Assembly (NCBI GenBank): GCA_011037195.1
Contig: JAAEAF010002552.1
Coordinates: 1-64,000 of the forward strand
Direction: 5' to 3'
DNA: 64,000 bases
From: Triatoma infestans
Taxonomy: Eukaryota > Arthropoda > Insecta > Hemiptera > Reduviidae
Positions 1-10,969 of this stretch are shown piece by piece (the stretch's first letter is position 1; every line of letters begins with the position of its first letter). A model generated the notes under the pieces. The model worked only from the letters and a program-made list of their open reading frames with translations, was not told the DNA's origin and made no database searches. The position numbers and the translations under genes are program-made.

Positions 1-985
1 ACTCCCCATGGCCCGTAAAATATTGCGTTACGGTTTGGGATAGCTCCAGCCATCAATCGACAGTCTGTGATGCAGATTAGGGAAAAACTCGTATGCGATT
101 CTCCTTGTCTCTGCCTCATCCCAGCGTCTTTACCACTTCCCAGTCTCGTACTCTTTTCTTTGCAAGAGCAGGAGGCGTCTGTCTGGGCAGTTCCTCACCA
201 TTAAGGACAATCATTACCCCTTTTTTATACTTATGGGTAAGGGGTCTCATCTCTACAAGGAGATCAAGCGGCAACACACCAGCGACCACCGATATGGAGG
301 CCGTGGATGATGTCGCATAGGCCCTTGTTACTGAGCACAAAACTGCTCTTTGCATTCGCAACAAAGTGCCGCTGTACGACTGCATGTCAAGCTTATCGGC
401 CCAACAGGCAGCTGCGTACGCTGCGACATTCTCTATTACGCCCCTATAAATGGTTAGGGCCACGCCAGTCTTCAGCCCCCACTCACCACGGGCTACTCTT
501 TTTATTCCCTGGTACAAGTTGAGACATCTGGAGGCCACCCACTGGATATGGGGCTTAAAAGAAAGCTTCCAATCCAGCAACACGCCCAGGTACTCAAACT
601 AGGTCACGTAGACTATTCTATGATCGTCCACCCTAATCCAGGGAGGACGACTAGGATGAAGTTTGCCTTTCATTAGCATCACTTTAGACTTCTCGAATGA
701 AATCTGCAGCTTCTCCCCTTGACACTAATTCCTTATTCGGGTTACAACAGCGCTAGCACGCTCTTCTAACTCCCGACGAGAATCACCATGTACGACTATT
801 GCAAGGTCGTCAGCGTATGCAACCAAATCACAATAATCCATATTCTCTATATGCTCTAACAGTCCATCCATGACCAAGTTCCACAGGAATGGGCCAACCA
901 CCGAGCCCTGCGGACAACCTTTGGTTATTGGCCTGGAAATCAGACATACCGGTTGTTGAGACATACAATCAGAACAGCATATATA
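1..985 (-). mobile_element. R1-like LINE fragment (reverse transcriptase to C-terminal region), truncated
   Basis: Reading the minus strand from about 964 downwards gives reverse transcriptase motifs: KGCPQGSVVGPFLWNLVMDG, then YADDLAIVV with the two catalytic aspartates. Further on come FEYLGVLLDWKLSFKPHI and AYATSSTASISVVAGVLPLD, the connection region typical of R1-clade non-LTR retrotransposons. VTQYFTGHGE, typical of the C-terminal region, is reached near base 1 in another frame. In-frame stops at 722-724 and about 600-602, and at least two frameshifts below position 120, show that it is dead. The 5' end of the element is missing at about 985 and the 3' end runs off the window. The R1-like clade call rests on motif similarity remembered from the family; the LINE call itself is secure. 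Confidence 0.85.
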
Positions 986-1002
986 TATATCTTAGATATA
1001 TT

Positions 1003-1252
1003 TTCAGTGAGAGCCTGCTTCTTTTTGTGGTCATCGACCAACTGGTTTCGGGCGTTCGCCCATCAGTAAACACTCAGAGTGTATTCACTAAATTTGCTCT
1101 TTCCAAGTCTTTGTTATCAGTTATCACAATGTTTCATCCTGATGATGGGCGAACGCCCGAAACCAGTTGGTCGATGATCACAAAAAGAAGCAGGCTACCA
1201 ACGGAAAATATCTCTCATGCTTTCCTGCTCTGCGGAACCAATCACAACAATA
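1003..1252. mobile_element. Foldback MITE, family A copy 1
   Basis: This is a long inverted repeat. The left arm (GAGAGCCTGCTTCTTTTTGT, then a GGGCGTTCGCCCATC core) is mirrored by the right arm (GATGGGCGAACGCCC, then a CAAAAAGAAGCAGGCT block). The right end carries the family terminus CTCTGCGGAACCAATCACAA. It has no coding capacity. Related copies occur nine more times in this window, which supports an actively dispersed non-autonomous DNA element. The left terminus is eroded where it meets the LINE at about 985. Confidence 0.85.
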
Positions 1253-2339
1253 TACAAACTCACCAATTTCTAAAATATTCTGAATACATTTCAATTTATT
1301 ATTATATTATTTTTAAGAAATTTAAATCCTGTAAAATTCAGAAGGGTTTTCTTCTTCTTTCTTTACTGCTGCTACCTTCTTGGTTGAATACTAGTTTATG
1401 AAAACTTATTATAATTTTGAATGAAACTTTGGAAAATGTTTACTTTAATAGCCGGATTATCATCCATTTTCTCAATTTTCTTTGTTATATGTATAATACC
1501 AACCTTTTTTAAAAAAAAGTGTATTTCTAACAACTACATATAACCTCAAACTAGTCTTTGAAACTTTTTAAAAAAAATTATAAAAATTTGTGGCTTGGTA
1601 ATAACTTAGTTTTAAACTAACCTTAACAAAATAATTTTAATAATTGAGTCTTCATCCCAGACCCAAAAAACTATAGTATAAAGTGAATATGAAACAAGAA
1701 AACATAATTTTATGAAACTGTACCAGAAGTTAAAATATAAATTATTTTTATACAACCAATTCTCTGTTACACCTCACATTGTCGTAATAATAATAATACA
1801 ATTAATACAATTAATTCTGGCACCACCCTTAATGAACAATAAAAAATCCTTATTCCCTAGAACTATTAGTTATACTGTACTGGGAAATTAATTCATAACA
1901 AGCGTGAATTAAGGATCCATTGACAATACTAATATTTTCGTAATTTAAACATATTCTGAAACGCAAAGAATCTCATATCTAAATTAAATTATGTGATATG
2001 ACGAAATAACACGATTACAAAATAAGTCTTTGCATAGCAAGGGAAATAAAAATATGTAAAAATGGTTAAATTATTCATCAAAACAAGTTTAATAAAAATG
2101 GATGATTTTATATATCTATATAATATAAAAAAAAATATGGAACATAAAAAGAAAGTTAGCACAATTAGCTGAAGAAAAAAAAAATGAAAATATATAATTT
2201 GTAGTCTATAAAGTACAATTTATTATATATTCATATTGTTCATTGATGATGTATTACATAAAATGTACATGATTGATAATGTAAATAATGTTTCATTCAT
2301 TCAATGGTAATTTTTATATCGTACAATTTTTTATTTGAA
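1253..2339. other. AT-rich intergenic DNA upstream of labial
   Basis: No supported gene, RNA or recognisable transposon was seen. The stretch is strongly AT-rich with A/T homopolymer runs. It presumably separates the MITE from the labial 5' region. Confidence 0.6.
2270..2277 (+). promoter_or_regulatory. Candidate Exd/Hox half-composite site (TGATTGAT)
   Basis: TGATTGAT matches the general Exd/Hox consensus and lies about 0.9 kb upstream of the labial start codon. An 8-mer in AT-rich DNA is easily found by chance, so this is weak by itself. It is listed because stronger sites lie nearby. Confidence 0.25.
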
Positions 2340-2402
2340 TCAATTGATCTCCATGACGAACGTTGGTAAATGTATGGTGGATTGGGTTGGATAAGATGTC
2401 AG

Positions 2403-2408
2403 CTGTCA
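2403..2408 (+). promoter_or_regulatory. Candidate Homothorax/Meis site (CTGTCA)
   Basis: CTGTCA is embedded in TGTCAGCTGTCAGG, which contains two overlapping TGTCA cores. Homothorax/Meis proteins bind CTGTCA and act with Exd and Labial at known autoregulatory enhancers. It is about 750 bp upstream of the start codon. The call rests on motif and position only. Confidence 0.35.
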
Positions 2409-2847
2409 GGGTGGAGATGCTATTGTACTAGCGGACTCACATCATCCTTTCAGAGAGTTTTAAAACTTCCCCCCTCCTATCAATTCTTCTCCAAAAAATT
2501 TCCTATTCAGTCTGCACAAAATGAAAGCTAATTGTGGTGAAAGAGGGTTAAAGATGGAAAATGTCCAGGTGTAGTTTTTAAAGAGAGAGTTTCATATGTA
2601 TGGTACGGAGGGGGGTGGGAGGTCCATTGAAGAAGAGACAAGAGGAGCAGTGATTGGAGTATACAGAAGGTGACGATATCTGTATTGTGATGTCTGTATA
2701 TTGTGAGAGTGTGTATGGTATGATGTGTTTGTGCAGTCTTAACATACAGAAGCTAGGAAAGAGAGCCCCCCCAGCAGGAGCTTAACCATAAGTGTGGATG
2801 ATGTAAAAGAGGGGTACATGGCCGACCTTCCACCGACACAATAGTCT

Positions 2848-2857
2848 CCATCCATCA
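2848..2857 (-). promoter_or_regulatory. Candidate Labial/Exd composite site (TGATGGATGG)
   Basis: The minus strand reads TGATGGATGG. It is an exact match to the Hox1/Pbx composite site known from vertebrate Hoxb1 autoregulation and closely resembles the fly labial autoregulatory site. It lies about 300 bp upstream of the labial start codon in a repeat-free block. A particular 10-mer on either strand is expected by chance only rarely in a region this size. Function is inferred, not shown. Confidence 0.45.
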
Positions 2858-3159
2858 TAGTCGTCCTGAACTGACGTCTAAATAGAAGAGAGAGCGCGAT
2901 AGGGTATACTGTTGGCGTGATTGGCCCGGCCCACTGCCCCTTCTCTGTACATTTTACTTTAGACCACCCTACCCCACTCAATACATTTGACCACGCCTCC
3001 TTCTGTAATTCTGGTTAGTGCTTGAAGTGCAGTAAGTTAGTGGCCGACCAAGTGTGAGCTATAAGTCATGTGATTAGTGTTTTTTTTTTTTAAATATACA
3101 TGTATATTTTTTAAGATTAATTTTTTTTTTTACCTAAATTGGTGAGTGTAAACTAAAAG

Positions 3160-3790
3160 ATGATGACGATGAATGTAGGTATGTACGGGACTTATTCACA
3201 GGGTGAACCGTTCGGTGTTGATTACGAAGCCACAGGACAATATTATGATAATGAAAGTCATCAACATTTGAGTGGTTTTGATCAATATCAAGAATATCAT
3301 GAACATACTGGAAGTGGAAAGCACAATGAATACTATCCCGGACAGGATGTTATCACGGCAAATGGTTTATCCTATACTAATCTGGATTATAATTATCCAT
3401 GTACTAAAAGTGATGTATACCATCAAGAACGTAATCTACATAATCATGGTCAAGATTATTTAGAGAGTTTTCATGATGTAGAGCATTACCACCATCAACA
3501 TTTACATCAAGTTTCTCATTCTGCACAAGAACTGCATTATGGAACACCTGTAAAAGAAGAAATATTACACCATCAGCAGCAGCAACAACAACAACAACAA
3601 CAACAGTCACATCTGGCGCATCATCATGGCCAGCTTCCTTATGACAGTGGTCTGCAAGGACAGCAACTGCATCATGCTGCACAAACAGCTCAACAACAGT
3701 CCAGACTTCATCATTCCCAACAGACACAACAACCATCTGTACCCACATATAAATGGATGCAAGTGAAAAGGAATGTACCAAAACCTTCAG
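3160..3790 (+). CDS. lab: Labial (Hox1) first coding exon, 5' part of the gene
   Basis: Labial is the insect Hox1 homeodomain transcription factor; it patterns the intercalary head segment and parts of the midgut, working with the cofactor Exd in the nucleus. The exon encodes 210 residues plus one base. The N-terminus is rich in Tyr, His and Gln, with an 11-residue Gln run at residues 139-149 (CAG then mostly CAA codons) and His-rich patches on both sides. The diagnostic piece is the hexapeptide YKWMQVKRN at residues 197-205 followed by VPKP; the YKWM core contacts Exd. The start is the first ATG of ATG ATG ACG ATG after a T-rich leader; the second or fourth codon could also serve. The exon ends CCTTCAG/GTTAGA, a good donor, in phase 1 inside a Gly codon, where labial genes usually break between hexapeptide and homeodomain. 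The homeobox exon is not in this window, so the CDS is partial. No stop or frameshift is seen. Confidence 0.93.
3574..3606 (+). repeat. CAG/CAA trinucleotide run coding polyglutamine
   Basis: Eleven Gln codons, three CAG followed by seven CAA and a closing CAG. The mixed codons reduce slippage. The tract lies inside the labial exon and is likely to vary in length between individuals. Confidence 0.9.
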
Positions 3791-3796
3791 GTTAGA
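3788..3796 (+). other. Splice donor of labial exon 1
   Basis: CAG/GTTAGA fits the donor consensus and interrupts the reading frame immediately after the VPKPS residues. If it were not used, the frame would stop at TAG within three codons. That supports its use. Confidence 0.85.
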
Positions 3797-3799
3797 TAT

Positions 3800-4239
3800 T
3801 TTTCTCATGGTATATAATTAAATTTCTCAAAAATCTTTAATTTTTGTAATATATCTATTGATTTAAAAGGTTGGATCCGCAGAGAGTTTTTATCAGTGTT
3901 AGCGTGTTTTATTTTGTGGCAAACGATCGATTTCAGGAGTTTTTTTTTTAATCTTCTGGATGTGTTGATAAAAACAAAGTGAATAATGTAGAATCAGCAT
4001 ATCCAATCACACAGATATACTGGGCAATAATTATTGAGCAGTCTGTGTTATGACTCTGTTAATCAAAATATCCTGAAGAACAAGGAAGGCCACCTTCCGG
4101 TCGGTCTTCTTTCCAATTTGATACAGAAATTTAGCAGCATTCAACGTCATTGTAATCAGAAAACAGCGGAAATAGGTTAACCTTTTAAATAGCAGTGATA
4201 GAAATCTTTTAAGCTTTCTTGCAATGATTTTTACAAATC
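3800..4239. other. Intron start, no feature recognised
   Basis: Mostly single-copy looking AT-rich DNA. A stretch around 4080-4150 is slightly richer in G+C. No coding potential or known repeat was recognised. Confidence 0.5.
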
Positions 4240-4540
4240 ATCAGAGATATTTTCCGTGTACAAATCATCAGAGATAGCTTGCTTCTTTTTTGTGGTCATC
4301 GACCGGTTTCGGGCGTTCGCCCATCATCAGGATGCGTTTGTCCAAACAGTGTGATAAACACAGATAATTCAGTTTATACAATTTGCTCTGAGCAAGTCTA
4401 TGTTATTACACTGTTTGACAAAAACATCCTGATGATTGACGAACGCCCGAAACCGGTCGATGGTCACAAAAAGAAGCAGGCTATCACGGAAAATATCATC
4501 ACTGATGCTTTCCAGATCTGCGGAAGCAACCACAATGATT
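4240..4540. mobile_element. Foldback MITE, family A copy 2
   Basis: A complete-looking hairpin. The left arm has CTTGCTTCTTTTTTGTGGTC and CGACCGGTTTCGGGCGTTCG. The mirror-image right arm is CGAACGCCCGAAACCGGTCG then CACAAAAAGAAGCAGGCT. The loop-side segment contains GAGCAAATT in inverted order with AATTTGCTC. The left end carries a small internal duplication of ACAAATCATCAGAGATA. Confidence 0.88.
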
Positions 4541-5871
4541 TTTACAAATTTTATCCTAGATTTATCTTTAGATTTATTTTCTGACTTAAGGGAACTTTAA
4601 TAAATAAACCGAGGATATTGCAAGGATTTTATATTAACAATAATATTATATTTAACTTCCAAAATTTGAATGAAAGATACTTCTTATTTTTAGGAATTTT
4701 GCTTCAATCATTGCTGAATCAAGTCAATCCGCCTCAACTCAAATATTAGGCAATATAGTAAATAACTATCAATCTTATGGTTGTCATAATTTTTTTAATT
4801 GTTTTTTTTTATTTTAAAAAGTATTTTATATTAATTTGTAGTCTCTATTCGCTTACATCCCTTCTTATTGGTTCCTTCAAATCTCTTGCGACATCTTCCA
4901 GCATCTTTAGAATCTTACAATTATATAGAAACTACTTCGATAGCAGTTTTATGTATGTAAATCTTACGAAATTTTTTTTATAATTAAAAAAATAAATAAA
5001 TAAATATACGTAAATACACTTTTTTGCGAAAATTAGAAAGCAATTAAAATAAAAAGTAGCATACTAATAATTGATTGGTTTTCATTATTTATGATAATGA
5101 TTTAAACATAACATTAAACACATAATTCATCTCAAAAAATTATTATAAATAAAAAAAATAAAAAATAAAAATCAATAAAAATGCTCTTACTTATTAAAGA
5201 AAATATTAAAAAATTTCATTTAACGTGTACTTATATAGTGTTTTGGAAATGGCTCTTGAAAACCCTCTTAATTCTAAAATTAAAAAAAATAAATAATCAT
5301 ATATTTAAATAGATAGCAAATTCTCAGACTCCTAATTGACGAATTTAAAGACGTAGTTTTCCAGTAAGTGTTTTAATTGCTATAAAATAATCTATGCCTG
5401 GAGATATATATATATATTATATTGAAATGGATCTCCCCCTGCAATCCTCTACAGTTCAGTTTTCAAAAAATCCCCCCCCCCCCCAACAACAACAAAACAG
5501 AATTAGATATTTGCGGCCAATCTATAAAAAAAATTTGTTACCATTGAGTGATTTTTTTTGTGATAATTACGAACACATAATTGCAACAAATAATGCCAGG
5601 AAAGTCGCATTTTTTTTTTTTTTTTTGTGTGACAATATATGCCCCCGGATCTAGTTAGCTCCACAAAATATCAAATTTAAGTGTCTTGAGGCTTTTATAA
5701 TTAAAAGTAGCATAAACTTAAAAATGTACAAAAATGGTTAATTGTTATCATTTTCTGTATTTCTTATAACTATTTTGTGAAAATGATCTTCATGTTTAAA
5801 ATTCAAAGTAAAAGAAATTTTCTTAATATCACAATAAATTATTTATCATTATTTCTTTTTATTTTTTTTAT
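4541..5871. other. AT-rich intronic DNA with simple repeats
   Basis: No gene or recognisable transposon. A C11 run followed by CAACAACAAC lies near 5473-5495, and long T runs occur near 5610. The reading frames here have no family resemblance. Confidence 0.55.
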
Positions 5872-6093
5872 TTTATTTTAGCGCATTATTAACATTAGTC
5901 ATTTAGTCATTGTTGCTCGGAACTTTCTTAGTACACTGCCGGCCTCCGGGGAGCATTCACGCGTTACATACAATCCTATCCATCACTTCGGAGCGGAGCT
6001 GTAGAGACTCATAAGAAAAGAAAATCTAAGGTTAACATTGAGCTCAAACCCAGGCCTCCTCATGGGTTAGCGCCTGACCTCCTGACGGGTCAG
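5872..6093 (-). mobile_element. tRNA-derived SINE, tail type B, diverged
   Basis: On the minus strand a tRNA-like head (AGGCGCTAACCCATGAGGAG, then GGGTTTGAGCTCAATG resembling a B box) is followed by the shared SINE body (CTTAGATTTTC, GTGATGG, GGCCGGCAGTGTAC). The end is an eroded type B tail. The copy is old, judging by many differences from the 51.5-kb copy. Confidence 0.75.
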
Positions 6094-6205
6094 AATTATT
6101 TTTTTTAACATTCATAAGAAAATTCATATGCCGTGCTCGATTTTAACTATATAAAGACTCGAAAATTGTATCTTTCGATTATATAGAGTAAGAATTAAAT
6201 GCCAG

Positions 6206-6530
6206 AGATATTTTCCGTGATAGCCTGATTCTTTTTGAGTTCATCCACCTTTTTTTCGGGAATTCGCTCATCATCAGGTGTTTTTGTCAAAACAGTGTGT
6301 GAACATATAGACTTGCACAAAGCAAATTTAGTTGATGTACTTATCAACTCATCAGAGTGTATCAACTAAATTTGCTCTTTGCAAGTCTATGTTATCACAT
6401 TTTTTTTTACAAAAACTTCCTGATGATGGGCGAACGCCCGAAAATCGATCAATGACCACCAAAAGAAACAGGCTATCACGGAAAATGTCTCTGTTGCTTT
6501 CCAGCTCTGCCGAACCAACCACGACAACTA
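6206..6530. mobile_element. Foldback MITE, family A copy 3
   Basis: Hairpin element with the family ends CAGAGATATTTTCCGTGATA and GCCGAACCAACCACGACAAC. The central part is a near-perfect inverted repeat: GCAAATTTAGTTGATG..., then ATCAACTAAATTTGCTCTTT. The short reading frame across it is a by-product of the palindrome. Confidence 0.85.
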
Positions 6531-7265
6531 AGAGTTAAATGTGCAAATTAAAAATGGCTGTGTAAAAAAATTAGTTTTATGGTATCAGTTTATTTTTTTA
6601 GCAAGTTGTATTTGTTAACAAAATACATCTATTCCTTACAGTTATTTTAATTTTCCAGCCATTATTTTGCTGGAATTTATAACTTGATTGATAAATTCAG
6701 TGACTTTTCAATGGAATTCATCACCTAAAATTCCTTTAGTTGACATGACATCTTTGATTTTCTTTGATTTGCACTCCCAAATTTTACTATTTATTCTTTA
6801 AATTGTATAAAATAATGAGTACATATTCTTTTTACTTTTTTTAATTGATTACAATAAAATTGATTTCTATAAAATAGAAACATTTCTTGAAGGCCTATAC
6901 AGATGGGCAATAGTTGATAGTTCTGGCTGCTAATTACCCATTCATGAACCGAAAATCAATGAAACTGTTGATATACGCTTCTGAAAGTGAGAAATAGTAA
7001 GAATTCCATCAATGCGCACACAGCTAGATTGGATAATTTGTTTCATAGTAAATGGCCTTTCTCAACCATCTTCTCTAAGAAATTATTAACAAATTGGCAA
7101 ATAGCGGGACGTGATTAGCAGTGGGATAAGCTTGGCGGTAGCTCGTTGATTGACGATACTATTTCTGGAATTTAGAGGCTGAACGATATATCTCTGTAAA
7201 TCTTCATTTAAAGTTATTTCCTCCGAAAGCTAATTAGTTGTGGATATTTTTAATTTCTAAACGTT
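6531..7265. other. Intronic DNA, nothing recognised
   Basis: AT-rich with no supported coding region, RNA or known repeat. Confidence 0.5.
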
Positions 7266-8270
7266 TTAGGAACATTTTTTACCATTCTTAGCAATCCTGT
7301 TCAACCTTTATCTTTCTGATATCACTTCTGTGCACATTCCTGGTTCCATAGCCCTCTTTGCAGACGATACAGTGGTGTATACTCAGCACACAGACATCAT
7401 CGATGCTCGAGAATCTCTTCAAGAGAGTTTGCAACTCTTACTGGACTATTTCAAGAAATGGAGAATAATACTGAATATTAATAAATGTGTGCCACAAATA
7501 TTCACCCTAAGGAGGCCAAAAGAACCACCTCAGTTATTATTTGGCAATCAGTTACTGCCATGGAACAGAAAAGATGAAGCAATAAAATATTTAGATCGCC
7601 GATTAACCTTTAATTATCACATCAACAAAAAACTGACAGAAGTTCACGCCAGATTAGCTCTCCTATATCCAATCATTAACAGAAAATCTAGACTGAAATC
7701 TGAATGCACGTTGCTCTTATATAAGTCTATCCTCAGACCCTTACTCACATATGGAAGCGAAATCTGGGGTGGTGCATCACCTACAAAATTACAAAGACTT
7801 CAGGTATTTCAAAACAAAATCCTGAGAATAGCAGTAAATGCTCACTGGTTCATACGAAACAGTCAACTTCATAGAGACTTAGGGCTTTCAACAATTCAGG
7901 AATTTATTTATGAAAAATTTAAAAAAATATCACAATAATCTGATTAACGTATCTGGAGCAGTTAAATATAAAATCGGATCACGTTCAGAGCAGCTCCGAC
8001 TGAAGCCTCGTCTTCTGCAAGATATAGTGAAGTTTTAAAAAAGTGGATTAATGACAACAGTGCATCTCATTCGATGTAAATAATTATCTGAACTCTCAAT
8101 GATCTTTATTACTTAATCATTTTATTCTGTCCTTATGAGTGGTTATGGAAGCTTCGCTTCCTTTGCCATATTGTATGACTATTTAAAAATACCATGTATA
8201 ACATAATGTATAAGTGAGCTGTTAATGGTAAATAAAATTAATAATCAAAAAAAAAATAAAAAAAAAAAAA
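7266..8270 (+). mobile_element. Jockey-like LINE, 5'-truncated, with poly-A tail
   Basis: The frame from about 7280 reads LFNLYLSDITSVHIPG then IALFADDTVVY, the reverse transcriptase C motif with both aspartates. YFKKWRIILNINK, AIKYLDRRLTFNYHI, YKSILRPLLTYGSEIWGGAS and the C-terminal IRNSQLHRDLGLSTIQEFI follow, in the order found in Jockey-clade pol proteins. The frame stops at 7936-7938. It is followed by an untranslated segment and an A-rich tail at 8247-8270. The element is 5'-truncated just before motif C, a common result of aborted target-primed reverse transcription. The retained segment is free of stops for 200 codons, so it is relatively young. Confidence 0.88.
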
Positions 8271-8614
8271 CCATTCTTCGCCTATATAGTTTGACTCAAC
8301 AGCCTTACCTGTTAAAATGCACTAATGACAAAGGGGAACATCCCGTAAATGCTGAAGAATATCACAAGCCGTACATGCTGAAGAATATCACACGCCGTAC
8401 ATGCTGTGTGACATGGAGTGCGCTATATCGGTAGATTATGCTTCTGACTACTTCACTACGATTACACTATTTTATGGGTGCCCCAACAATCATATTACAT
8501 ATATCTGTGGTATGTGACCGGCCAACTTGCAACTGTAAATAATTCTAAACATTTCTAGCGAATTTAATTTTACTTTAATCTATTTTTTTTCTATTATTAT
8601 TAATTATTATTATG

Positions 8615-8646
<32 letters not shown>

Positions 8647-9104
8647 GATTATTATTATTATTATTATTATTATTATTGAGTTGAGCTCATTATTTTAGTT
8701 TAAGACGAATTAATTTTTTTCTGTTGAAATTAGACAAAACAGCTTTGTTGCCTTTCCTAAAATGAAACCTCCCAATTAATTTTCAATAACTTCATATCAA
8801 TTACTAAATTTCAAAAACAATGACAACAAGATTCAAATTTTATGAGACTTATTAGTTTGTGTGATACACCTTGAAAATAAAAAAAAAATACATTAACATA
8901 TTACATCAGCAGCTAAAATCACAATTAACTGGGTGAGATTTAAGGTTAGAAATAAATTATTGTGAAAATTTGCGAGTATATAGGATAAGAAAACAATAAT
9001 TTCTTTTTTCTGTTACTTTGAAAGTTAAATAAAAAGAATTTTCTGAACTGCCAGAATTTACGTTTTAAAACAATAATATGCCCATATAAATATGCCAACA
9101 GACT
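8271..9104. other. Intronic DNA with ATT microsatellite
   Basis: An ATT/TTA microsatellite with a few TGATT interruptions spans about 8597-8678. Otherwise it is AT-rich DNA without recognised features. Confidence 0.6.
8597..8678. repeat. (ATT)n microsatellite
   Basis: Consecutive ATT units, interrupted twice by ATG. Seen directly. Confidence 0.9.
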
Positions 9105-9306
9105 GAAACAATTAAAACGAATTCAGTTTTTAATAATATGGAATGCGATTTTTGTAGAACGATATATATAACGATGTTTGGACGTTTGACCGGTTTATTA
9201 AAATTGAAACAATTAAAACGAATTCAGTTTTTAATAATATGGAATGCGATTTTTGTAGAACGATATATATAACGATGTTTGGACGTTTGACCGGTTTATT
9301 AAAATC
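9105..9306. repeat. Tandem repeat, two units of 101 bp
   Basis: GAAACAATTAAAACG starts at 9105 and again at 9206, and the units agree almost base for base. The second unit runs straight into the 198-bp array through the shared motif GGACGTTTGACCGGTTTATT. Confidence 0.92.
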
Positions 9307-9872
9307 AAAGAAAAAATAATCATCAAAATTACAAATTTATCTCTTTTATTAATTATATATGTTACCGGCAAAATATGAAATCAGGCATTGTGTACAATGC
9401 CTAGGCATTTCATACATTACCTGGAGACGTAAGGCAATGTGTAGAATTTACCCCAATTTCGTACTTTGCCTAGGCAAAGGACGTTTGACCGGTTTATTAA
9501 AATCAAAGAAAAAATAATCATCAAAATTACAAATTTATCTCTTTTATTAATTATATATGTTACCAGCAAAATATGAAATCAGGCATTGTGTACAATGCCT
9601 AGGCATTTCATACATTACCTGGAGACGTAAGGCAATGTGTAGAATTTACCCCAATTTCGTACTTTGCCTAGGCAAAGGACGTTTGACCGGTTTATTAAAA
9701 TCAAAGAAAAAATAATCATCAAAATTACAAATTTATCTCTTTTATTAATTATATATGTTACCGGCAAAATATGAAATCAGGCATTGTGTACAATGCCTAG
9801 GCATTTCATACATTACCTGGAGACGTAAGGCAATGTGTAGAATTTACCCCAATTTCGTACTTTGCCTAGGCA
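9281..9872. repeat. Tandem repeat, three units of 198 bp with nested palindromes
   Basis: GGACGTTTGACC begins at 9281, 9479 and 9677, giving a 198-bp period. The copies are nearly identical (for example ACCGGC versus ACCAGC at one place). Each unit has the palindrome AATGCCTAGGCATT (first at 9396-9409). Units one and two end in CTTTGCCTAGGCAAAG (first at 9464-9479). GGCATTGTGTACAATGCC is a further hairpin in each unit. Near identity implies recent amplification or homogenisation. Confidence 0.95.
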
Positions 9873-10079
9873 TAATATTGAATGCTATGACGAAGCAGGG
9901 AAAGTTATCTTCCCTGTACTGCTAGAGCGATTACATCATTTTCGTGATGTTGAAATATCAAGCATTTTTATGTACTCTATCTTATCTGTATAATTTTTCA
10001 AAATATATATGAATCTGATCAAACATATCTTTGTAAATCGTAAATTCCCATCATCCGCCATTCTTTAAGCTTCATCAAC
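9873..10079. other. Array flank, nothing recognised
   Basis: Unique-looking sequence between the tandem array and the GC-richer block at 10080. Confidence 0.4.
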
Positions 10080-10660
10080 TCCCAGGTTTATTCATTAAGC
10101 CGCAGTCGAATTTGATCGCAAATTTTCTCCCTCTTCCTCCACCTCGCTGATAGGAGGAGCCTCGTGCCGGTTGCGATAACGAATCGACGACAGAGTGTAG
10201 GCTGGCTTAGAAGCGACAGAGCGATGTCGTCTCTCCTTCCTGCTGCTTGAAAATCTTGTATGAAATTTTTATAAATATACATCACATCGAATCTGTCCTC
10301 TCGATGTTTTGTCACTTGCCAAGTGTAGGAGTAATTCATTTAAATATACCTATGAGATCTTAAATATACCTATGAGCCGTAGGTAAAACCAACAAAGCCA
10401 GTGAGTCTACATAGAAAGGGACTACATGTGGCGTAGTTTGTTTACAATACTGTTCAAGCTTTTAACATTCAGCAGAACCGAGAATGGTCAGAAACTGAAG
10501 AACACAGTATCCTCGGAGTGGTTTGTTTTGGGTCTCCCTGGTTTTCCCTCTGTGATTGCTTCCTCATATACGACCGCAGCAGCAGCAGCTATGGAAAGGA
10601 GAAGAGGACATGCGGCCGAGTAGGCAAGATGGATGGGGCTCGAGAAGAATAACACATATT
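10080..10660. other. GC-richer non-coding island in the intron
   Basis: Base composition rises clearly above the surroundings, with no dispersed repeat and no convincing gene. AAATATACCTATGAG is duplicated in tandem near 10341-10376. Short frames of 83 and 65 codons on opposite strands have no recognisable family. The block could be a conserved intronic enhancer or an unrecognised exon; sequence alone cannot decide. Confidence 0.35.
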
Positions 10661-10969
10661 CGAGAGGTTCATAAAATAAGCCGGTTTAAGTCAAATTACG
10701 TTAATGGAAAGAAGTAGCAAATTTAACTTATTTTCTAATTGAAAGAAACTAACAAAACTTAAATCCTCTTAATGAGCATCAAGTAGTTGCATTGATTAAT
10801 ATTATTAATATATAAGAATTAATAGATCTTGCTAGAAAATATAATATGATATATCTGATTATTGATATTTCAGAAAGCCACAAATAGTAAAATTCCTTCG
10901 GTTAAATTTAGCAGCAATAACTAGGCCGTAATTATGCGCGTATGGCCATTCTAGATATAGTTTTTAAGT
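10661..10969. other. AT-rich intronic DNA, nothing recognised
   Basis: No coding region or repeat recognised. Confidence 0.4.

Larger units (their letters stand above)
2340..3159 (+). promoter_or_regulatory. Probable labial promoter/5'UTR region
   Basis: This block is visibly richer in G+C than the flanking DNA and is free of the dispersed repeats that fill the rest of the window. It runs into the labial start codon through a T-rich leader (3080-3130). It contains candidate Hox/Exd and Homothorax sites. The transcription start is not marked by a clear TATA box, and a start near 3000-3040 is only a guess. A core promoter plus 5'UTR is the simplest reading from position and composition. Confidence 0.55.

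Noticed and set aside
3404..3808. 134-codon open frame on the minus strand across the labial exon
   Set aside because: It is the antisense of His/Gln-rich labial codons and consists mostly of Val-rich low-complexity text. The + strand frame has the clear Hox motif.
9281..9872. Regular repeats that might suggest a CRISPR array
   Set aside because: Units are 198 bp long and identical throughout, with no variable spacers, and the DNA is eukaryotic.
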